From assembly GCF_013282745.1 (NCBI RefSeq), contig NZ_CP054044.1, positions 3,658,001 to 3,722,000 on the forward strand: a stretch of DNA of 64,000 nucleotides. The letters are read 5' to 3'. The translations under genes and the position numbers were made by a program. This DNA is from Yersinia bercovieri ATCC 43970 (lineage in GTDB: Bacteria > Pseudomonadota > Gammaproteobacteria > Enterobacterales > Enterobacteriaceae). Below the pieces are notes generated by a model that saw nothing but the letters and a program-made list of their open reading frames with translations, was not told where the DNA came from and did no database searches. Position 1 is the first letter of the stretch; every line of letters begins with the position of its first letter. Of the stretch, positions 31,910 to 41,692 are shown in pieces.

Positions 31910-32917
31910 TCACTTTACACTTTTCACCCGTGTCAGCAACCAGATAAATAGCGGCGAGCCGAGTGTCGCGGTGACCACGCCAATGGGTAATTCTGCCGAG
32001 AATAGAGCGATACGCGCGATAACATCAGCCAATAGCAGTATCCCGCCGCCCGCCAAAGCACAACCCACTAATAGACGCCGTTGGTCGGTTAAGCCAGTCA
32101 ATCGTAAAATATGGGGGATAACAAGACCAATAAAACTGATCACGCCAGCTAAAGCAACACTGATACCGACCAGTAAACCAATAGCCAGCACCAATAAATT
32201 CCGCCATAAGTGGAGGGGAATACCCAGTTGTCTGGCTTGTTGTTCACCCAGTGACATAAAATTAAGTACTCGCCCTTGGCAACAGAGCCATATGACAATC
32301 GGCAGTAGCGCAATAACCAACCCTTGATGGCGCCAGTCAATCCCGCTGAACCCGCCCATCATCCAATACATTAATTGGCGTAAATCCAAGCTGGTGCTGA
32401 AGTAGACAGCCCACGTCATAATGGCGCTGCAAACAATCCCTAAGGCAACGCCAACCAGTAGCAGACGGGCGTTGGTCAGTAATCGTCTACGGGCGAATCC
32501 GAGCAGAAGCACAGTCATAAATAGGGCCCCGGCAATCGCGCAAGCACTTAAGAACCAGATGGGCAGCAGCCCGTGGCCCAGTAACACGGCCATCACCAGC
32601 GCTACCCCCGCGCCATTGGCTACCCCTAATAAGCCCGGCTCGGCTAATGGATTTTCGAACAGTGCCTGCATCACCGCACCGGAGACGGCAAGACTCGCGC
32701 CAACCATCATCACCGCTAATGCTCGGGGCAAACGCAACTGCCAAACAAATAGTTGCCCGCTGTCGCTCAGCCACTGAGTCGGCAAAATCCAAACATCACC
32801 GGCACACAAACTGACGACCAGCGCCAATAGCAGCATCACCATCAAGCCCCAGAGGTAACGGTGATCACGCTGTTGTTGCCGCTGTTGGAGTGCGGTAAAT
32901 AGTGGGTGGGTCTGCAT
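31910..32917 (-). CDS. btuC: BtuC, vitamin B12 ABC transporter permease
   Basis: BtuC is the FecCD-type membrane subunit of the cobalamin importer. The start [17 protein letters not shown] gives 335 aa, close to the 326 aa of E. coli. The frame is open 63 codons further upstream into repeat-like sequence with no homology. About ten transmembrane segments are visible, with [21 protein letters not shown] and the coupling region [10 protein letters not shown] that contacts BtuD. Confidence 0.94.
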   Translation of the reverse strand: MQTHPLFTALQQRQQQRDHRYLWGLMVMLLLALVVSLCAGDVWILPTQWLSDSGQLFVWQLRLPRALAVMMVGASLAVSGAVMQALFENPLAEPGLLGVANGAGVALVMAVLLGHGLLPIWFLSACAIAGALFMTVLLLGFARRRLLTNARLLLVGVALGIVCSAIMTWAVYFSTSLDLRQLMYWMMGGFSGIDWRHQGLVIALLPIVIWLCCQGRVLNFMSLGEQQARQLGIPLHLWRNLLVLAIGLLVGISVALAGVISFIGLVIPHILRLTGLTDQRRLLVGCALAGGGILLLADVIARIALFSAELPIGVVTATLGSPLFIWLLTRVKSVK

Positions 32918-33051
32918 TATATTCTCGGCCATCGCCTCAGGATTTACCTGAAAATGTCTGATATCCATGATTAGGCATAGATAGTAGGGGGTTAACGCGA
33001 TAAGGGGAAGTTTTGCATGAAAAAAGTCAAATGAAGGGGGATCGTGCCGTT

Positions 33052-33085
33052 GGGGTCGAAGTGGCGTGAGCCACCGACGTGCCCC
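33052..33085. repeat. GC-rich hairpin between btuC and fadR
   Basis: GTGGC-GTGA-GCCAC with flanking TCG/CGA and outer GGGG/CCCC forms a compact palindrome. It lies inside a 270-base region at a break in E. coli gene order. Its role is unknown. Confidence 0.45.
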
Positions 33086-33142
33086 TAGGTGCGGTAAACC
33101 CTTCACTCACTGAGCTATCAGCAGCTTTGTCATTAACCTCAA

Positions 33143-33159
33143 GGGGCATTGAATGCCCC
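33143..33159 (-). terminator. hairpin downstream of fadR
   Basis: GGGGCATT-N-AATGCCCC forms a perfect 8-bp stem 31 bases beyond the fadR stop. On the minus strand only a short TT follows, so it is a terminator-like hairpin rather than a strong intrinsic terminator. Confidence 0.5.
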
Positions 33160-33189
33160 CTTTGTTGTTCTGTTTAACTGTACTTGTAC

Positions 33190-33909
33190 CTAACGGCGAG
33201 CATCCGCCAAATCACTTGGCATGGTACCTTGCATACTGTGCCAGATAGCCCCGCTCTCTTTGCCATAAGCTCGCAGACAATCCAGCACCTGATCATAGGC
33301 TTTCTCATCACAGAGTGACGACAGCTTGCTGTAGAAGGTTAGTGCCAGCTTGCGGGCCTCAGGATTGGAGAAGTAGTAACGCCCAACGCGGGTATAGAGC
33401 CCTTTCATGCCATTGAGGATCAAACCATAAATCGGATTACCTGAAGCGAAAGCCAACCCACGGAAAATGCCGTAATCCAGTGCAGTAAATGCCTCTGAGC
33501 TGTCATCAACCGTCAGAGCTTGCGCCAGAATTTCCTGCGCTTTTTCTGGATGATTGCGAATTGCAGTCCGGACAAAAATAGTCGCTATATTAGTTCGAAC
33601 AGCCAGTAAGTTATCTATCAATTGTGGAACGCTATCGTGGTCAAGCCGCGCGAGTGTCTCCAATATATTGAGACCGGATGTCTCCCAAAAATTGTTTACT
33701 TTCGTCGGTTTACCATGCTGAATAGTGAGCCAGCCATCGCGGGCTAGCCGTTGCAGCACTTCGCGCAATGTTGTGCGGGTCACTCCAATTAGCTCTGAAA
33801 GTTCACGCTCCGCGGGCAAAATAGTGCCTGGAGGGAAGCGATTATTCCAAATACTTTCAATAATATACTCTTCCGCGAAACCGGCAGGACTTTGCGCCTT
33901 TATAACCAT
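33190..33909 (-). CDS. fadR: FadR, fatty-acid-responsive GntR-family regulator
   Basis: FadR represses beta-oxidation genes and activates fabA/fabB; long-chain acyl-CoA releases it. The 239-aa protein has the N-terminal winged helix ([32 protein letters not shown], about 38-70) and the acyl-CoA-binding helical C-domain. It is divergent from nhaB as in E. coli. A FadR-type operator is seen at fadD in this window. Confidence 0.96.
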   Translation of the reverse strand: MVIKAQSPAGFAEEYIIESIWNNRFPPGTILPAERELSELIGVTRTTLREVLQRLARDGWLTIQHGKPTKVNNFWETSGLNILETLARLDHDSVPQLIDNLLAVRTNIATIFVRTAIRNHPEKAQEILAQALTVDDSSEAFTALDYGIFRGLAFASGNPIYGLILNGMKGLYTRVGRYYFSNPEARKLALTFYSKLSSLCDEKAYDQVLDCLRAYGKESGAIWHSMQGTMPSDLADARR

Positions 33910-34153
33910 ATTTTTGACGTTCCGTAGCGATACATATCAGCGATTTAGTGCGCTCATCATACCAGACGACTCTACTCTGATATAGCGCCAGAATCGTACA
34001 AACGTTGAAAGTAGTCATAAAGTTGCAAAAATTGTGCAGATGTAATGATGGGCAGACTATACGCATTGCTTTTAGATGAATGACGTAAAGTAAAACGTAA
34101 CTTTGAATGCCAATAGCGCCATAATAATTTATTTAAGGAGACCATAATTCACA

Positions 34154-35728
34154 ATGGATATGACCATTAGACAAGCGGTACTCAAGAACTTTCTCGGCAA
34201 CTCACCGGATTGGTACAAATTGGCCATTGTCGGGTTTCTTATCATTAACCCGCTGGTGTTTTTCTTTGTCAGCCCGTTTATCGCTGGCTGGATGCTGGTG
34301 ATTGAGTTTATCTTTACGCTGGCAATGGCACTAAAATGTTATCCCCTGCAACCGGGTGGATTATTAGCCATTCAGGCCATTGCCATCGGCATGACTAGCC
34401 CACATCAAGTTGCAGAAGAGATTGCCAGCAATCTGGAAGTGCTGTTACTGCTGGTATTTATGGTAGCGGGCATCTACTTTATGAAGCAGTTGCTACTGTT
34501 TGTATTTACTAAACTTTTACTGAATATCCGTTCAAAAATAGTTCTCTCATTAGCCTTCTGCATCGCCTCCGCTTTTCTTTCTGCCTTCCTGGATGCATTA
34601 ACCGTTATTGCGGTAGTCATTAGCGTATCCGTTGGTTTTTATACTATTTATCACCATGTTGCATCGAATCATACCGATAAAGACATTACCGATGACAGCT
34701 GGATCGATAATCAAGAGAATCGTAAAACGCTGGAGCAATTCAGGGCATTTTTACGCAGTCTGATGATGCATGCGGGTGTAGGCACGGCACTGGGCGGTGT
34801 GATGACCATGGTCGGTGAGCCACAGAATCTTATTATCGCCAAAAGTGCCGGCTGGAATTTTGCTGAGTTCTTTATACGAATGCTACCCGTCACACTGCCA
34901 GTATTGTGCTGCGGATTACTGGTCTGCCTGCTGGTCGAGCGCTTCAAACTCTTTGGTTATGGTGCCGAGCTACCTGACCGTGTTCGCCAGGTACTGACCG
35001 ATTACGATAAGCAAGCCAGCGCAAAACGCAGCCGGCAGGAGAAGGCAAAACTCCTGACTCAAGCACTGATTGGTGTTTGGTTGGTTCTGGCGTTGGCACT
35101 ACATATCGCCGAAGTGGGGTTGGTCGGGTTATCGGTGATTATTCTCGCCACCTCGCTCTGTGGTATCACTAATGAACATGCCCTGGGTAAAGCCTTTCAG
35201 GAGGCGTTGCCGTTTACCGCGCTGCTCACCGTCTTTTTCGCGGTAGTCGCAGTAATCATTGAGCAAAGTCTATTCACCCCCATTATACAGTTTGTGTTGC
35301 AGGCCTCACCATCAGCACAGTTATCACTGTTTTATCTGTTTAATGGCTTGCTCTCCTCGGTTTCGGATAATGTCTTTGTCGGCACCGTCTATATCAATGA
35401 GGCCCGTACCGCGTTTGAACATGGCGTTATTTCACTTAAGCAGTTTGAGTTTCTGGCGGTCGCCATCAATACCGGGACTAACCTCCCCTCCGTTGCCACC
35501 CCTAATGGTCAGGCCGCGTTCCTGTTCTTGCTGACCTCCGCGCTGGCACCACTTATTCGCCTTTCGTATGGTCGTATGGTGTATATGGCTCTGCCCTATA
35601 CCATCGTGATGACCATTGTCGGTCTGTTGGGTGTTGAATATTTATTAGTCCCAGTAACAGAATGGATGACACAAAATGGCTGGATAAGTTTGCCTCATAT
35701 CGTGGCAGGGGTTAGCATCACACACTGA
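34154..35728 (+). CDS. nhaB: NhaB, Na+/H+ antiporter
   Basis: NhaB is an inner-membrane sodium/proton antiporter for Na+ tolerance. The 524-aa polytopic protein is collinear with E. coli Nha[19 protein letters not shown] and the highly conserved [23 protein letters not shown] near the C-terminus are visible. AAGGAG lies about 14 bases before the ATG, and a second ATG two codons in would have slightly longer spacing. Confidence 0.95.
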   Translation: MDMTIRQAVLKNFLGNSPDWYKLAIVGFLIINPLVFFFVSPFIAGWMLVIEFIFTLAMALKCYPLQPGGLLAIQAIAIGMTSPHQVAEEIASNLEVLLLLVFMVAGIYFMKQLLLFVFTKLLLNIRSKIVLSLAFCIASAFLSAFLDALTVIAVVISVSVGFYTIYHHVASNHTDKDITDDSWIDNQENRKTLEQFRAFLRSLMMHAGVGTALGGVMTMVGEPQNLIIAKSAGWNFAEFFIRMLPVTLPVLCCGLLVCLLVERFKLFGYGAELPDRVRQVLTDYDKQASAKRSRQEKAKLLTQALIGVWLVLALALHIAEVGLVGLSVIILATSLCGITNEHALGKAFQEALPFTALLTVFFAVVAVIIEQSLFTPIIQFVLQASPSAQLSLFYLFNGLLSSVSDNVFVGTVYINEARTAFEHGVISLKQFEFLAVAINTGTNLPSVATPNGQAAFLFLLTSALAPLIRLSYGRMVYMALPYTIVMTIVGLLGVEYLLVPVTEWMTQNGWISLPHIVAGVSITH

Positions 35729-35830
35729 TTACTTGCATAATAGTCTCAGCCAGTTCTACACTTTTCCTCGCTACGAAGGGCGTTGATTAACTTCGGGGAA
35801 TTATGAGCTGGCAAAACAAACCAATATCTC

Positions 35831-35909
35831 ACCCAAAGTAAAATTTATGCCAGTGATAGGTTGTCACGCGCGAGAAATCGCTGATTTTTGGCTAATTTTA
35901 CCTTTGGGT
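35831..35909. repeat. 79-bp palindromic element with ERIC-like ends
   Basis: ACCCAAAGTAAAATT at the left and AATTTTACCTTTGGGT at the right form terminal inverted repeats with one unpaired base. Both ends resemble the 5' terminus of ERIC (ATACCCAAAGTAATT). It is non-coding, between nhaB and dsbB, and ends 67 bases before the dsbB start. Confidence 0.5.
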
Positions 35910-35976
35910 AGCTGGCAGCAAAGATGATTTGGTTTACACTGCCGGTACAATTGCTTACTGCATGGAAAATAAAGAT

Positions 35977-36507
35977 ATGTTGCAATTCCTTAACCGCTGC
36001 TCTAAAGGGCGCGGTGCTTGGCTATTAATGGCCCTGACTGCACTTGCACTAGAATTGATTGCGCTCTATTTTCAACACGTGATGTTGTTACAGCCTTGCG
36101 TAATGTGTATCTACGAACGTGCTGCTTTATTCGGCATTCTTGGTGCGTCGTTGTTGGGTGCGATTGCGCCCAAATCACCACTGCGCTATCTGGCTATTTT
36201 TATCTGGATCTACAGCGCATGGCGAGGGGTTCAACTAGCCTGGGTTCACACCATGCTGCAACTGCACCCTTCACCTTTCACTACCTGTGATTTCTTTGTC
36301 AGCTTCCCTTCTTGGTTACCATTGGATAAATGGTTACCTGCGGTATTTGTTGCCAGTGGCGACTGCTCAGTAAAACAGTGGGAATTTCTGTCATTAGAAA
36401 TGCCACAGTGGTTGGTAGGGATCTTTGCTGCGTATTTAGTGATTGGTCTATTGGTTCTAATCAGCCAATTCGTTAAGCCGAAAAGACGCGATCTGTTTGG
36501 CCGATAG
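35977..36507 (+). CDS. dsbB: DsbB, disulfide bond formation quinone oxidoreductase
   Basis: DsbB reoxidises DsbA and passes electrons to quinones in the inner membrane. The start [13 protein letters not shown] gives 176 aa, the E. coli length; 16 upstream codons are open but lack homology. The redox pairs are Cys41/Cys44 in QPCVMCIYE, and the second periplasmic pair lies in TTCDFF and [11 protein letters not shown]. Four transmembrane helices are present. Confidence 0.95.
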   Translation: MLQFLNRCSKGRGAWLLMALTALALELIALYFQHVMLLQPCVMCIYERAALFGILGASLLGAIAPKSPLRYLAIFIWIYSAWRGVQLAWVHTMLQLHPSPFTTCDFFVSFPSWLPLDKWLPAVFVASGDCSVKQWEFLSLEMPQWLVGIFAAYLVIGLLVLISQFVKPKRRDLFGR

Positions 36508-36530
36508 TTTTTATACATATCTTTATCTAT

Positions 36531-36559
36531 CAATGGCGCCACTCGGCGCCATTGGTTTT
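36531..36559 (+). terminator. dsbB Rho-independent terminator
   Basis: CAATGGCGCC and GGCGCCATTG form a perfect 10-bp stem with an ACTC loop, followed by GTTTTA. It starts 23 bases after the dsbB stop. Confidence 0.8.
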
Positions 36560-36583
36560 AATAAATACCCGTTCCACGATTAA

Positions 36584-37402
36584 TTAACGAATAATGCCCC
36601 GTGCCGAGCGGGAAAAGAAAGGCTTATAGGCGTGCAGTATTTGCCACTCTTTCGCGAGAAGTTCAATTTCAATATTCACCTCCGCCACCCGCTTACCGGT
36701 ATGATAAATAAGCTGATAGGCATTTTTAACTGCTTGCCAGTCGCGACTATCCAGCCAATCAGGCCCCATCGCCAAATCCCTGACCCCCACGGGCGCAGCA
36801 CGATTTCCTTCAGCAATAACATAAGGCGGGATATCTTGCACCACACAGGAACCGGTGTTGACTAGCGCATAAGTGCCGATAACACAAAACTGATGTACTG
36901 CACTTGCGGCGGCAATAATGGCGAAATCATCGACCTCAACATGCCCCGCCAACCCCACATTTGACTCTAATAAACAGTGGCTGCCTATTACGCAGTCATG
37001 GCCAATATGCACGTGACTCATCAGATTATTATCATCACCGATGCGCGTTATACCAACACCTTGTATTGTGCCGCGATGAATGGTGACATTTTGTTGAATC
37101 AAATTGCGATCACCAATAATAACCCGAGTATCTTCACCCTGATATTTAAGATCCTGATTAACCTCACCGATGGAGGAGAATTGTCCAATATTATTGTCAC
37201 AGCCAAGCTCGGTATTACCATTAATGACAATATGTGATTTAAGTACCGTGCCAGAACCAATAGTGACTTGAGCGCCAATGTGACAAAAGTGACCAATTTG
37301 TACATTCGCACCAATCACCGCCCCCTTCTCAATAATTGCAGTAGCAGAAATTATCGCGGTGTTATCAATCAAGCTATTTAACTCTCTAGATAGAGGACTC
37401 AC
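36584..37402 (-). CDS. divergent LpxA-like left-handed beta-helix acyltransferase (second LpxA)
   Basis: This 272-aa protein aligns with E. coli LpxA, apparently without gaps over the core, at an offset of +10. Hexapeptide repeats fill residues 14-205. The catalytic His is kept (H135 = LpxA H125, in VHIGHDC), as are K86 (K76), H109 (H99), H132 (H122), H154 (H144) and the HQF motif (H160/Q161). The chain-length ruler G172-G173 is replaced by N182-T183, R204-R205 by P214-D215, and H191 by R201. It is not in the lpxD-fabZ-lpxA-lpxB cluster, so it is a paralog. Acyl transfer to a sugar nucleotide is likely, but substrate and chain length probably differ. It stands alone, convergent with dsbB. Confidence 0.85.
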   Translation of the reverse strand: MSPLSRELNSLIDNTAIISATAIIEKGAVIGANVQIGHFCHIGAQVTIGSGTVLKSHIVINGNTELGCDNNIGQFSSIGEVNQDLKYQGEDTRVIIGDRNLIQQNVTIHRGTIQGVGITRIGDDNNLMSHVHIGHDCVIGSHCLLESNVGLAGHVEVDDFAIIAAASAVHQFCVIGTYALVNTGSCVVQDIPPYVIAEGNRAAPVGVRDLAMGPDWLDSRDWQAVKNAYQLIYHTGKRVAEVNIEIELLAKEWQILHAYKPFFSRSARGIIR

Positions 37403-37493
37403 TTTACAACTTTGTGGGTAACTTTAACGTCAACTAGGGACTAATCCATCCATTGGTTTAATCAGATTTATAGATAAAAAAGGTCGCACAACT

Positions 37494-37519
37494 AAAAAAG
37501 GCCACCCTTTAGGCAGCCT
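37494..37519 (-). terminator. terminator of the 118-aa secreted-protein gene
   Basis: On the minus strand, an AGGCTGCC stem pairs with GGGTGGCCT using two G-U pairs and is followed by six T. It begins 25 bases after the stop at 37544. Confidence 0.65.
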
Positions 37520-37543
37520 CATCTCAATCTGATGATAAGCGAA

Positions 37544-37900
37544 TTAAGCTTTGGTATGTGTGCAAATGTACTGGTTAGCCTGCTCACCATCAACAATAGC
37601 CAGTCGAATTGGCAATGCAGATATATTGAGGGAGGCAATAACCTGATCCTGACTATTTGCTTTCTGGAAGATTAATGACTCACCCTGACCTTCCGGATTC
37701 ACTTTTACGAACTGAAATACCGACTTATCGATGGTCAATTGTTGATTAGGACCATCCAACACCGCAGAGAGACGACTCCCCTCTTTCAGCTGGCAATCAA
37801 GGTTAATTAATGAAGTCCCACCCGCCAGAGCCTGATGCGAAACACTACCTAAAGTCGCGGAGATGCCGATGATGACAGCGGCTAACGTTGAATATTTCAT
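37544..37900 (-). CDS. small secreted protein of unknown function
   Basis: I do not recognise this 118-aa protein. It has a clear Sec signal peptide with a likely cleavage after SHQALA (about residue 26), giving a periplasmic protein of about 92 residues. Two cysteines, C36 (INLDCQL) and C113 (QYICTH), sit near the two ends and could form a disulfide closing a beta-rich domain. The size and Cys pattern loosely recall periplasmic lysozyme inhibitors, but no family motif supports that. It has its own terminator and lies between ycgN and the LpxA paralog. Confidence 0.7.
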   Translation of the reverse strand: MKYSTLAAVIIGISATLGSVSHQALAGGTSLINLDCQLKEGSRLSAVLDGPNQQLTIDKSVFQFVKVNPEGQGESLIFQKANSQDQVIASLNISALPIRLAIVDGEQANQYICTHTKA

Positions 37901-37966
37901 TTTATTAAGTTTCTTGGTTAAATTTCGGCGCTAGTATGCCACACCTAACCTATCAATAGGTAAGTG

Positions 37967-38413
37967 TTATCTGGCCCACTGAGGTTTATTAAGTATGTGA
38001 TCTTGCCAGTCGATCACTTCACTTTCATGAACCGCAATATGGCGTACTGAGATACGTTCGCCATGCATGGCGGATTTTGAATGGGTGATTAGCGGGTGCC
38101 ACTGGGGTAAGCCACGACCTTCGCCGATGAGCCGATAGGCGCAAGTTGGCGGTAACCAATCAAAAGTGACCAGATTTTCGCGAGTTAACTTGATGCAATC
38201 CTCTTCCAACTCAAAGCGGTGCTCATAGTTACGGCACTGGCAGGTTTTAATATTGAGCTGATCGCAGGCCACATTGGTGAAGTAGATTTCATCAGTGTCC
38301 TCATCAATCAGTTTGTTCAAACAGCATTGGCCGCAACCGTCGCACAGTGATTCCCATTCACTATCTGACATCTCAGCGAGTGTTTTTTGTTGCCAAAAAG
38401 GAAGTTGTGACAT
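37967..38413 (-). CDS. ycgN: YcgN, UPF0260 cysteine-rich protein
   Basis: This 148-aa protein is of the UPF0260 / zinc- or iron-chelating CxxCxxCC family. The cluster [12 protein letters not shown] (about 22-33) and later [25 protein letters not shown] provide eight cysteines, suggesting an Fe-S or Zn site. The function is not established. Gene order ycgN-ycgM-ycgL next to minCDE is the same as in E. coli. Confidence 0.92.
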   Translation of the reverse strand: MSQLPFWQQKTLAEMSDSEWESLCDGCGQCCLNKLIDEDTDEIYFTNVACDQLNIKTCQCRNYEHRFELEEDCIKLTRENLVTFDWLPPTCAYRLIGEGRGLPQWHPLITHSKSAMHGERISVRHIAVHESEVIDWQDHILNKPQWAR

Positions 38414-38516
38414 ATCGGTATCCGGTGTAGATAAATGAGCGGGTCGTTATAGACGCTTTAGCGGTCAGATGCAAGCCTTGCCGCCTAGCCAAAGGGCATA
38501 AGCGGCAGGGATTTGG

Positions 38517-39173
38517 TTAGATTATGCGGGTGTTCAAGGTCTTGCCATTAAGCATTATTTTAAGCATATCGCCCGACTTCATCGGCCCAACCCCTTGTGG
38601 GGTGCCCGTCAAAACAATATCGCCAGCCCGCAAAGTAAAGAAGCGGCTAATGTAACTTATCAGCGGAATGATGGGGGTAATCATGTCGCGAGTATTACCC
38701 TGCTGACGAATTTCATCATTAATAGTCAGGGACAATTCAGCCTGTTGTGCATCACCAAACTCAGCTACAGGAATAAAACCAGAGATCGGGCAAGAGCCAT
38801 CAAATGCTTTGGCTTTCTCCCACGGCTGGCCGGCCTTCTTCAGACCCGCCTGCAGCTCGCGCAAAGTTAAATCCAGCGCCACACCATAACCCGCAATCGC
38901 ACGAGCCACCCTATCTTCGCTGGCTTGTTTTAACGGCGTACCGATCAAAACAGCCAACTCAACTTCATGGTGTACTGCTCCAAACTCTTTGGGGATCGAC
39001 ACTGGCTGGCGAATGTCACATAACGCCGTTTCAGGTTTGATAAACAGAACCGGTTCAACTGAGGCTGTACTCCCCATCTCTTTAATATGTTCTGCATAGT
39101 TGCTGCCTACGCAAACCACTTTACTCACTGGAAAATCCAGCAAAGCCCCTTGCCAGTCTCTATGTTGATACAT
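38517..39173 (-). CDS. ycgM: YcgM, fumarylacetoacetate hydrolase family protein
   Basis: The start MYQHRDWQGALLDFPVSK gives 218 aa, one residue shorter than E. coli YcgM. The upstream 25 open codons lack homology. The FAH-fold metal site is visible in FGAVHHEVELAVLIG and ALDLTLRELQ, and the conserved GDIVLTGTPQGVGPM near the C-terminus. Related enzymes are acylpyruvases or oxaloacetate decarboxylases; the substrate here is inferred. Confidence 0.92.
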   Translation of the reverse strand: MYQHRDWQGALLDFPVSKVVCVGSNYAEHIKEMGSTASVEPVLFIKPETALCDIRQPVSIPKEFGAVHHEVELAVLIGTPLKQASEDRVARAIAGYGVALDLTLRELQAGLKKAGQPWEKAKAFDGSCPISGFIPVAEFGDAQQAELSLTINDEIRQQGNTRDMITPIIPLISYISRFFTLRAGDIVLTGTPQGVGPMKSGDMLKIMLNGKTLNTRII

Positions 39174-39356
39174 ACTGCCTCTCCTGAATTTACATCCTGA
39201 TAGCCCCGACACCGCAGTCAAACGACTATGGCATAGAGCGACTATCACGCCAACTCAATATTGAAGTCCGCCCGCAATTTAGCTTATGGCCTCAATCAAG
39301 GTAAAAGCCCCTCCTCACTAGACCGCAACTCACTGAGGAAGGTGAAAGCCTTCATA

Positions 39357-39635
39357 TTAGGATGATGCTTTGCTTTCGCCCAAATGCATTTTCAACAAGC
39401 TCTCTGGCGGGGGCGGAACTTGCAGATAAAAGCCCTGATCAACAAGCGCACTTTTCACTTTTTCGATATCCGCGGTTGCTAAGGTTTTACGGCTGTTTAA
39501 TGCCAGTTGCATCGCAAATTGCGGTTTGCCAAAACTGGCGAGCAGCTCAGCCGGCACTCGCGAAAAATCATCTCTCTTTTCAATATAGAGGTAAGTCTGA
39601 TCCCGTTTCGGGCTTCTATAAATAGCACAAAGCAT
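39357..39635 (-). CDS. ycgL: YcgL domain protein
   Basis: This 92-aa protein has the YcgL fold signature ([25 protein letters not shown] at the N-terminus, [17 protein letters not shown] at the C-terminus). Its biochemical function is unknown. It is divergent from minCDE. E. coli YcgL is sometimes annotated longer at the N-terminus, but here the first ATG of the conserved domain is used. Confidence 0.9.
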   Translation of the reverse strand: MLCAIYRSPKRDQTYLYIEKRDDFSRVPAELLASFGKPQFAMQLALNSRKTLATADIEKVKSALVDQGFYLQVPPPPESLLKMHLGESKASS

Positions 39636-40164
39636 GTTCTGGACTCTATTGGTCGAATTCGATAGTAAAATGGTATGGTAGCTGAAAATTATAACATGCC
39701 AAGCTATACCACACTCTCGCGATATCTGGATTTACAGATGACTTAGTCAGATTTTTCCGAAATAGCACTGAGAAATATTTCACGAAACCGATAATAGTGA
39801 TGCGCTATTACTCTATTTTATAAAAAACACGCCGCATGATAAAGAATTCGCCATATTTGATAGAAATAACGAATTTTATCGGCGTAGCAAAACCGGTACT
39901 AAGTGAATTTCATTGTTGAAAAAATACACAAATCTAGAATGGTAGTGATATCAGCCAAATATAGACGGTTCAGGGCTAGCGAATAAGCAGAAGTTATGCT
40001 GTAATTTCTTGTCTGATTGCTGTCATTCTGACCTTAAGATTTCAATATATTGATACGGATAGATTTATTTTTATATTACCTATAACATGCTTAGGAACAT
40101 CAGAATATTGTACCCCCGAATGATATTCTGGGGATTAAACGTAGCTGAAACTGAGTCAGGATAG
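39636..40164. other. divergent ycgL-minC intergenic region
   Basis: These 529 AT-rich bases must hold the minC and ycgL promoters. TGGTATGGTAGCT (39671) and AGCTATACCA (39702) form an imperfect hairpin near the ycgL start. I found no ORF, sRNA or repeat I could name in the rest. Confidence 0.45.
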
Positions 40165-40851
40165 ATGTCACAATCGCCAATTGAGTTAAAAGGCAGTAGT
40201 TTTACCCTTTCGGTCATTCATTTACATGATTCACGACCGGAGGTAATCCGTCAGGCATTGCAGGAAAAGGTGGATCAAGCTCCCGCTTTTCTGAAAAACG
40301 CCCCTGTTGTGATTAACGTTGCAACGTTACCTAACGGTGCTAACTGGAAAGATATCCAACAGGCTGTCACCTCAGCAGGTCTGCGTATTGTTGGCATCAG
40401 TGGTTGTCAAGATGAGCGTCAAAAACGGGCGATAGCACGAGCAGGCTTACCATTACTGAGTGAGGGGAAAGGCCAGAAAAGGGCGCCCGAGCCAGTTATC
40501 AGCCCGCCAGAAAACGTTCCGACCAAGACTCGAATCATCAACACGCCAGTCCGTTCTGGCCAACAAATTTATGCTCGTAATTGCGATTTGATTGTTATCA
40601 GCAGTGTCAGTGCCGGTGCTGAATTAATTGCCGACGGCAATATTCATATCTATGGAATGATGCGAGGCCGTGCGCTAGCAGGTGCATCCGGTGATGCCCA
40701 GTGCCAGATTTTTTGCACGCATCTGGGTGCTGAACTAGTCTCTATCGCAGGGCAGTACTGGTTGAGTGATCAGATTCCGCGTGACTATTTTGGTCAGGCC
40801 GCACGTCTGCATCTGCTGGATAACGCACTAACTATACAACCTTTAAATTAA
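40165..40851 (+). CDS. minC: MinC, septum site-determining inhibitor
   Basis: MinC inhibits FtsZ polymerisation away from midcell. The 228-aa protein has an N-terminal FtsZ-inhibiting domain (about 1-105), a linker rich in Pro/Lys/Arg, and a C-terminal beta-helix dimer domain ([46 protein letters not shown]) that binds MinD. It is first in minCDE, 25 bases before minD. Confidence 0.96.
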   Translation: MSQSPIELKGSSFTLSVIHLHDSRPEVIRQALQEKVDQAPAFLKNAPVVINVATLPNGANWKDIQQAVTSAGLRIVGISGCQDERQKRAIARAGLPLLSEGKGQKRAPEPVISPPENVPTKTRIINTPVRSGQQIYARNCDLIVISSVSAGAELIADGNIHIYGMMRGRALAGASGDAQCQIFCTHLGAELVSIAGQYWLSDQIPRDYFGQAARLHLLDNALTIQPLN

Positions 40852-40876
40852 GCCCTTTTGACAAGGAATCCATTTC

Positions 40877-41689
40877 ATGGCACGCATTATTGTTGTTACA
40901 TCGGGTAAAGGGGGCGTTGGCAAGACCACATCAAGCGCGGCTATCGCAACCGGCTTGGCCCAAAAAGGTAAAAAAACCGTGGTTATCGATTTCGATATCG
41001 GCCTACGGAATTTAGATTTAATTATGGGATGCGAGCGCCGTGTCGTTTATGATTTTGTTAATGTCATTCAAGGTGATGCCACCTTGAACCAAGCATTAAT
41101 AAAAGATAAGCGCACAGATAATCTGTATATCCTGCCCGCTTCTCAGACCCGTGACAAAGACGCCCTGACCAAAGAGGGTGTTGAAAAGATTTTGAATGAT
41201 CTTGGCGAAATGAACTTCGAGTTCGTGGTGTGTGACTCTCCTGCCGGCATCGAAAGCGGCGCTTTGATGGCACTCTATTTTGCCGATGAAGCAGTCATTA
41301 CCACCAACCCTGAAGTCTCTTCGGTTCGTGACTCAGACCGCATCCTCGGGATACTGTCATCTAAGTCGCGTCGTGCCGAAAATGGCCAAGATCCGATTAA
41401 AGAACATCTGCTGTTGACCCGCTACAACCCAGGGCGCGTTAATCGCGGCGATATGCTTAGCATGGAAGATGTCCTCGACATTCTGAGGATCCCATTGGTT
41501 GGCGTTATACCAGAAGACCAGTCAGTACTGCGTGCCTCGAACCAAGGCGAGCCTGTGATTCTGGACAAAGAGTCAGATGCTGGTAAAGCTTATGACGATA
41601 CCGTTGACCGTCTGCTAGGAGAAGAACGCCCCTTCCGCTTCATCGAAGAAGAGAAGAAGGGCTTCCTGAAACGCCTTTTTGGGGGATAA
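40877..41689 (+). CDS. minD: MinD, membrane-associated ATPase of the Min system
   Basis: MinD recruits MinC to the membrane and oscillates with MinE. The 270-aa protein has a deviant Walker A SGKGGVGKTT (9-18) with the signature Lys11. Its C-terminal amphipathic membrane-targeting helix is KKGFLKRLFGG. AAGGAAT lies 9 bases before the ATG, and minE starts 3 bases after its stop. Confidence 0.98.
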   Translation: MARIIVVTSGKGGVGKTTSSAAIATGLAQKGKKTVVIDFDIGLRNLDLIMGCERRVVYDFVNVIQGDATLNQALIKDKRTDNLYILPASQTRDKDALTKEGVEKILNDLGEMNFEFVVCDSPAGIESGALMALYFADEAVITTNPEVSSVRDSDRILGILSSKSRRAENGQDPIKEHLLLTRYNPGRVNRGDMLSMEDVLDILRIPLVGVIPEDQSVLRASNQGEPVILDKESDAGKAYDDTVDRLLGEERPFRFIEEEKKGFLKRLFGG

Positions 41690-41692
41690 ACC

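Noticed and set aside
32918..33106. 63-codon N-terminal extension of btuC
   Set aside because: No homology; it reads into the structured intergenic region, and the downstream ATG gives the family length.
30503..33106. hemUV-type heme ABC transporter
   Set aside because: The ATPase and permease are FecCD/BtuD-like, but gene order btuC-btuE-btuD and sequence match the vitamin B12 importer.
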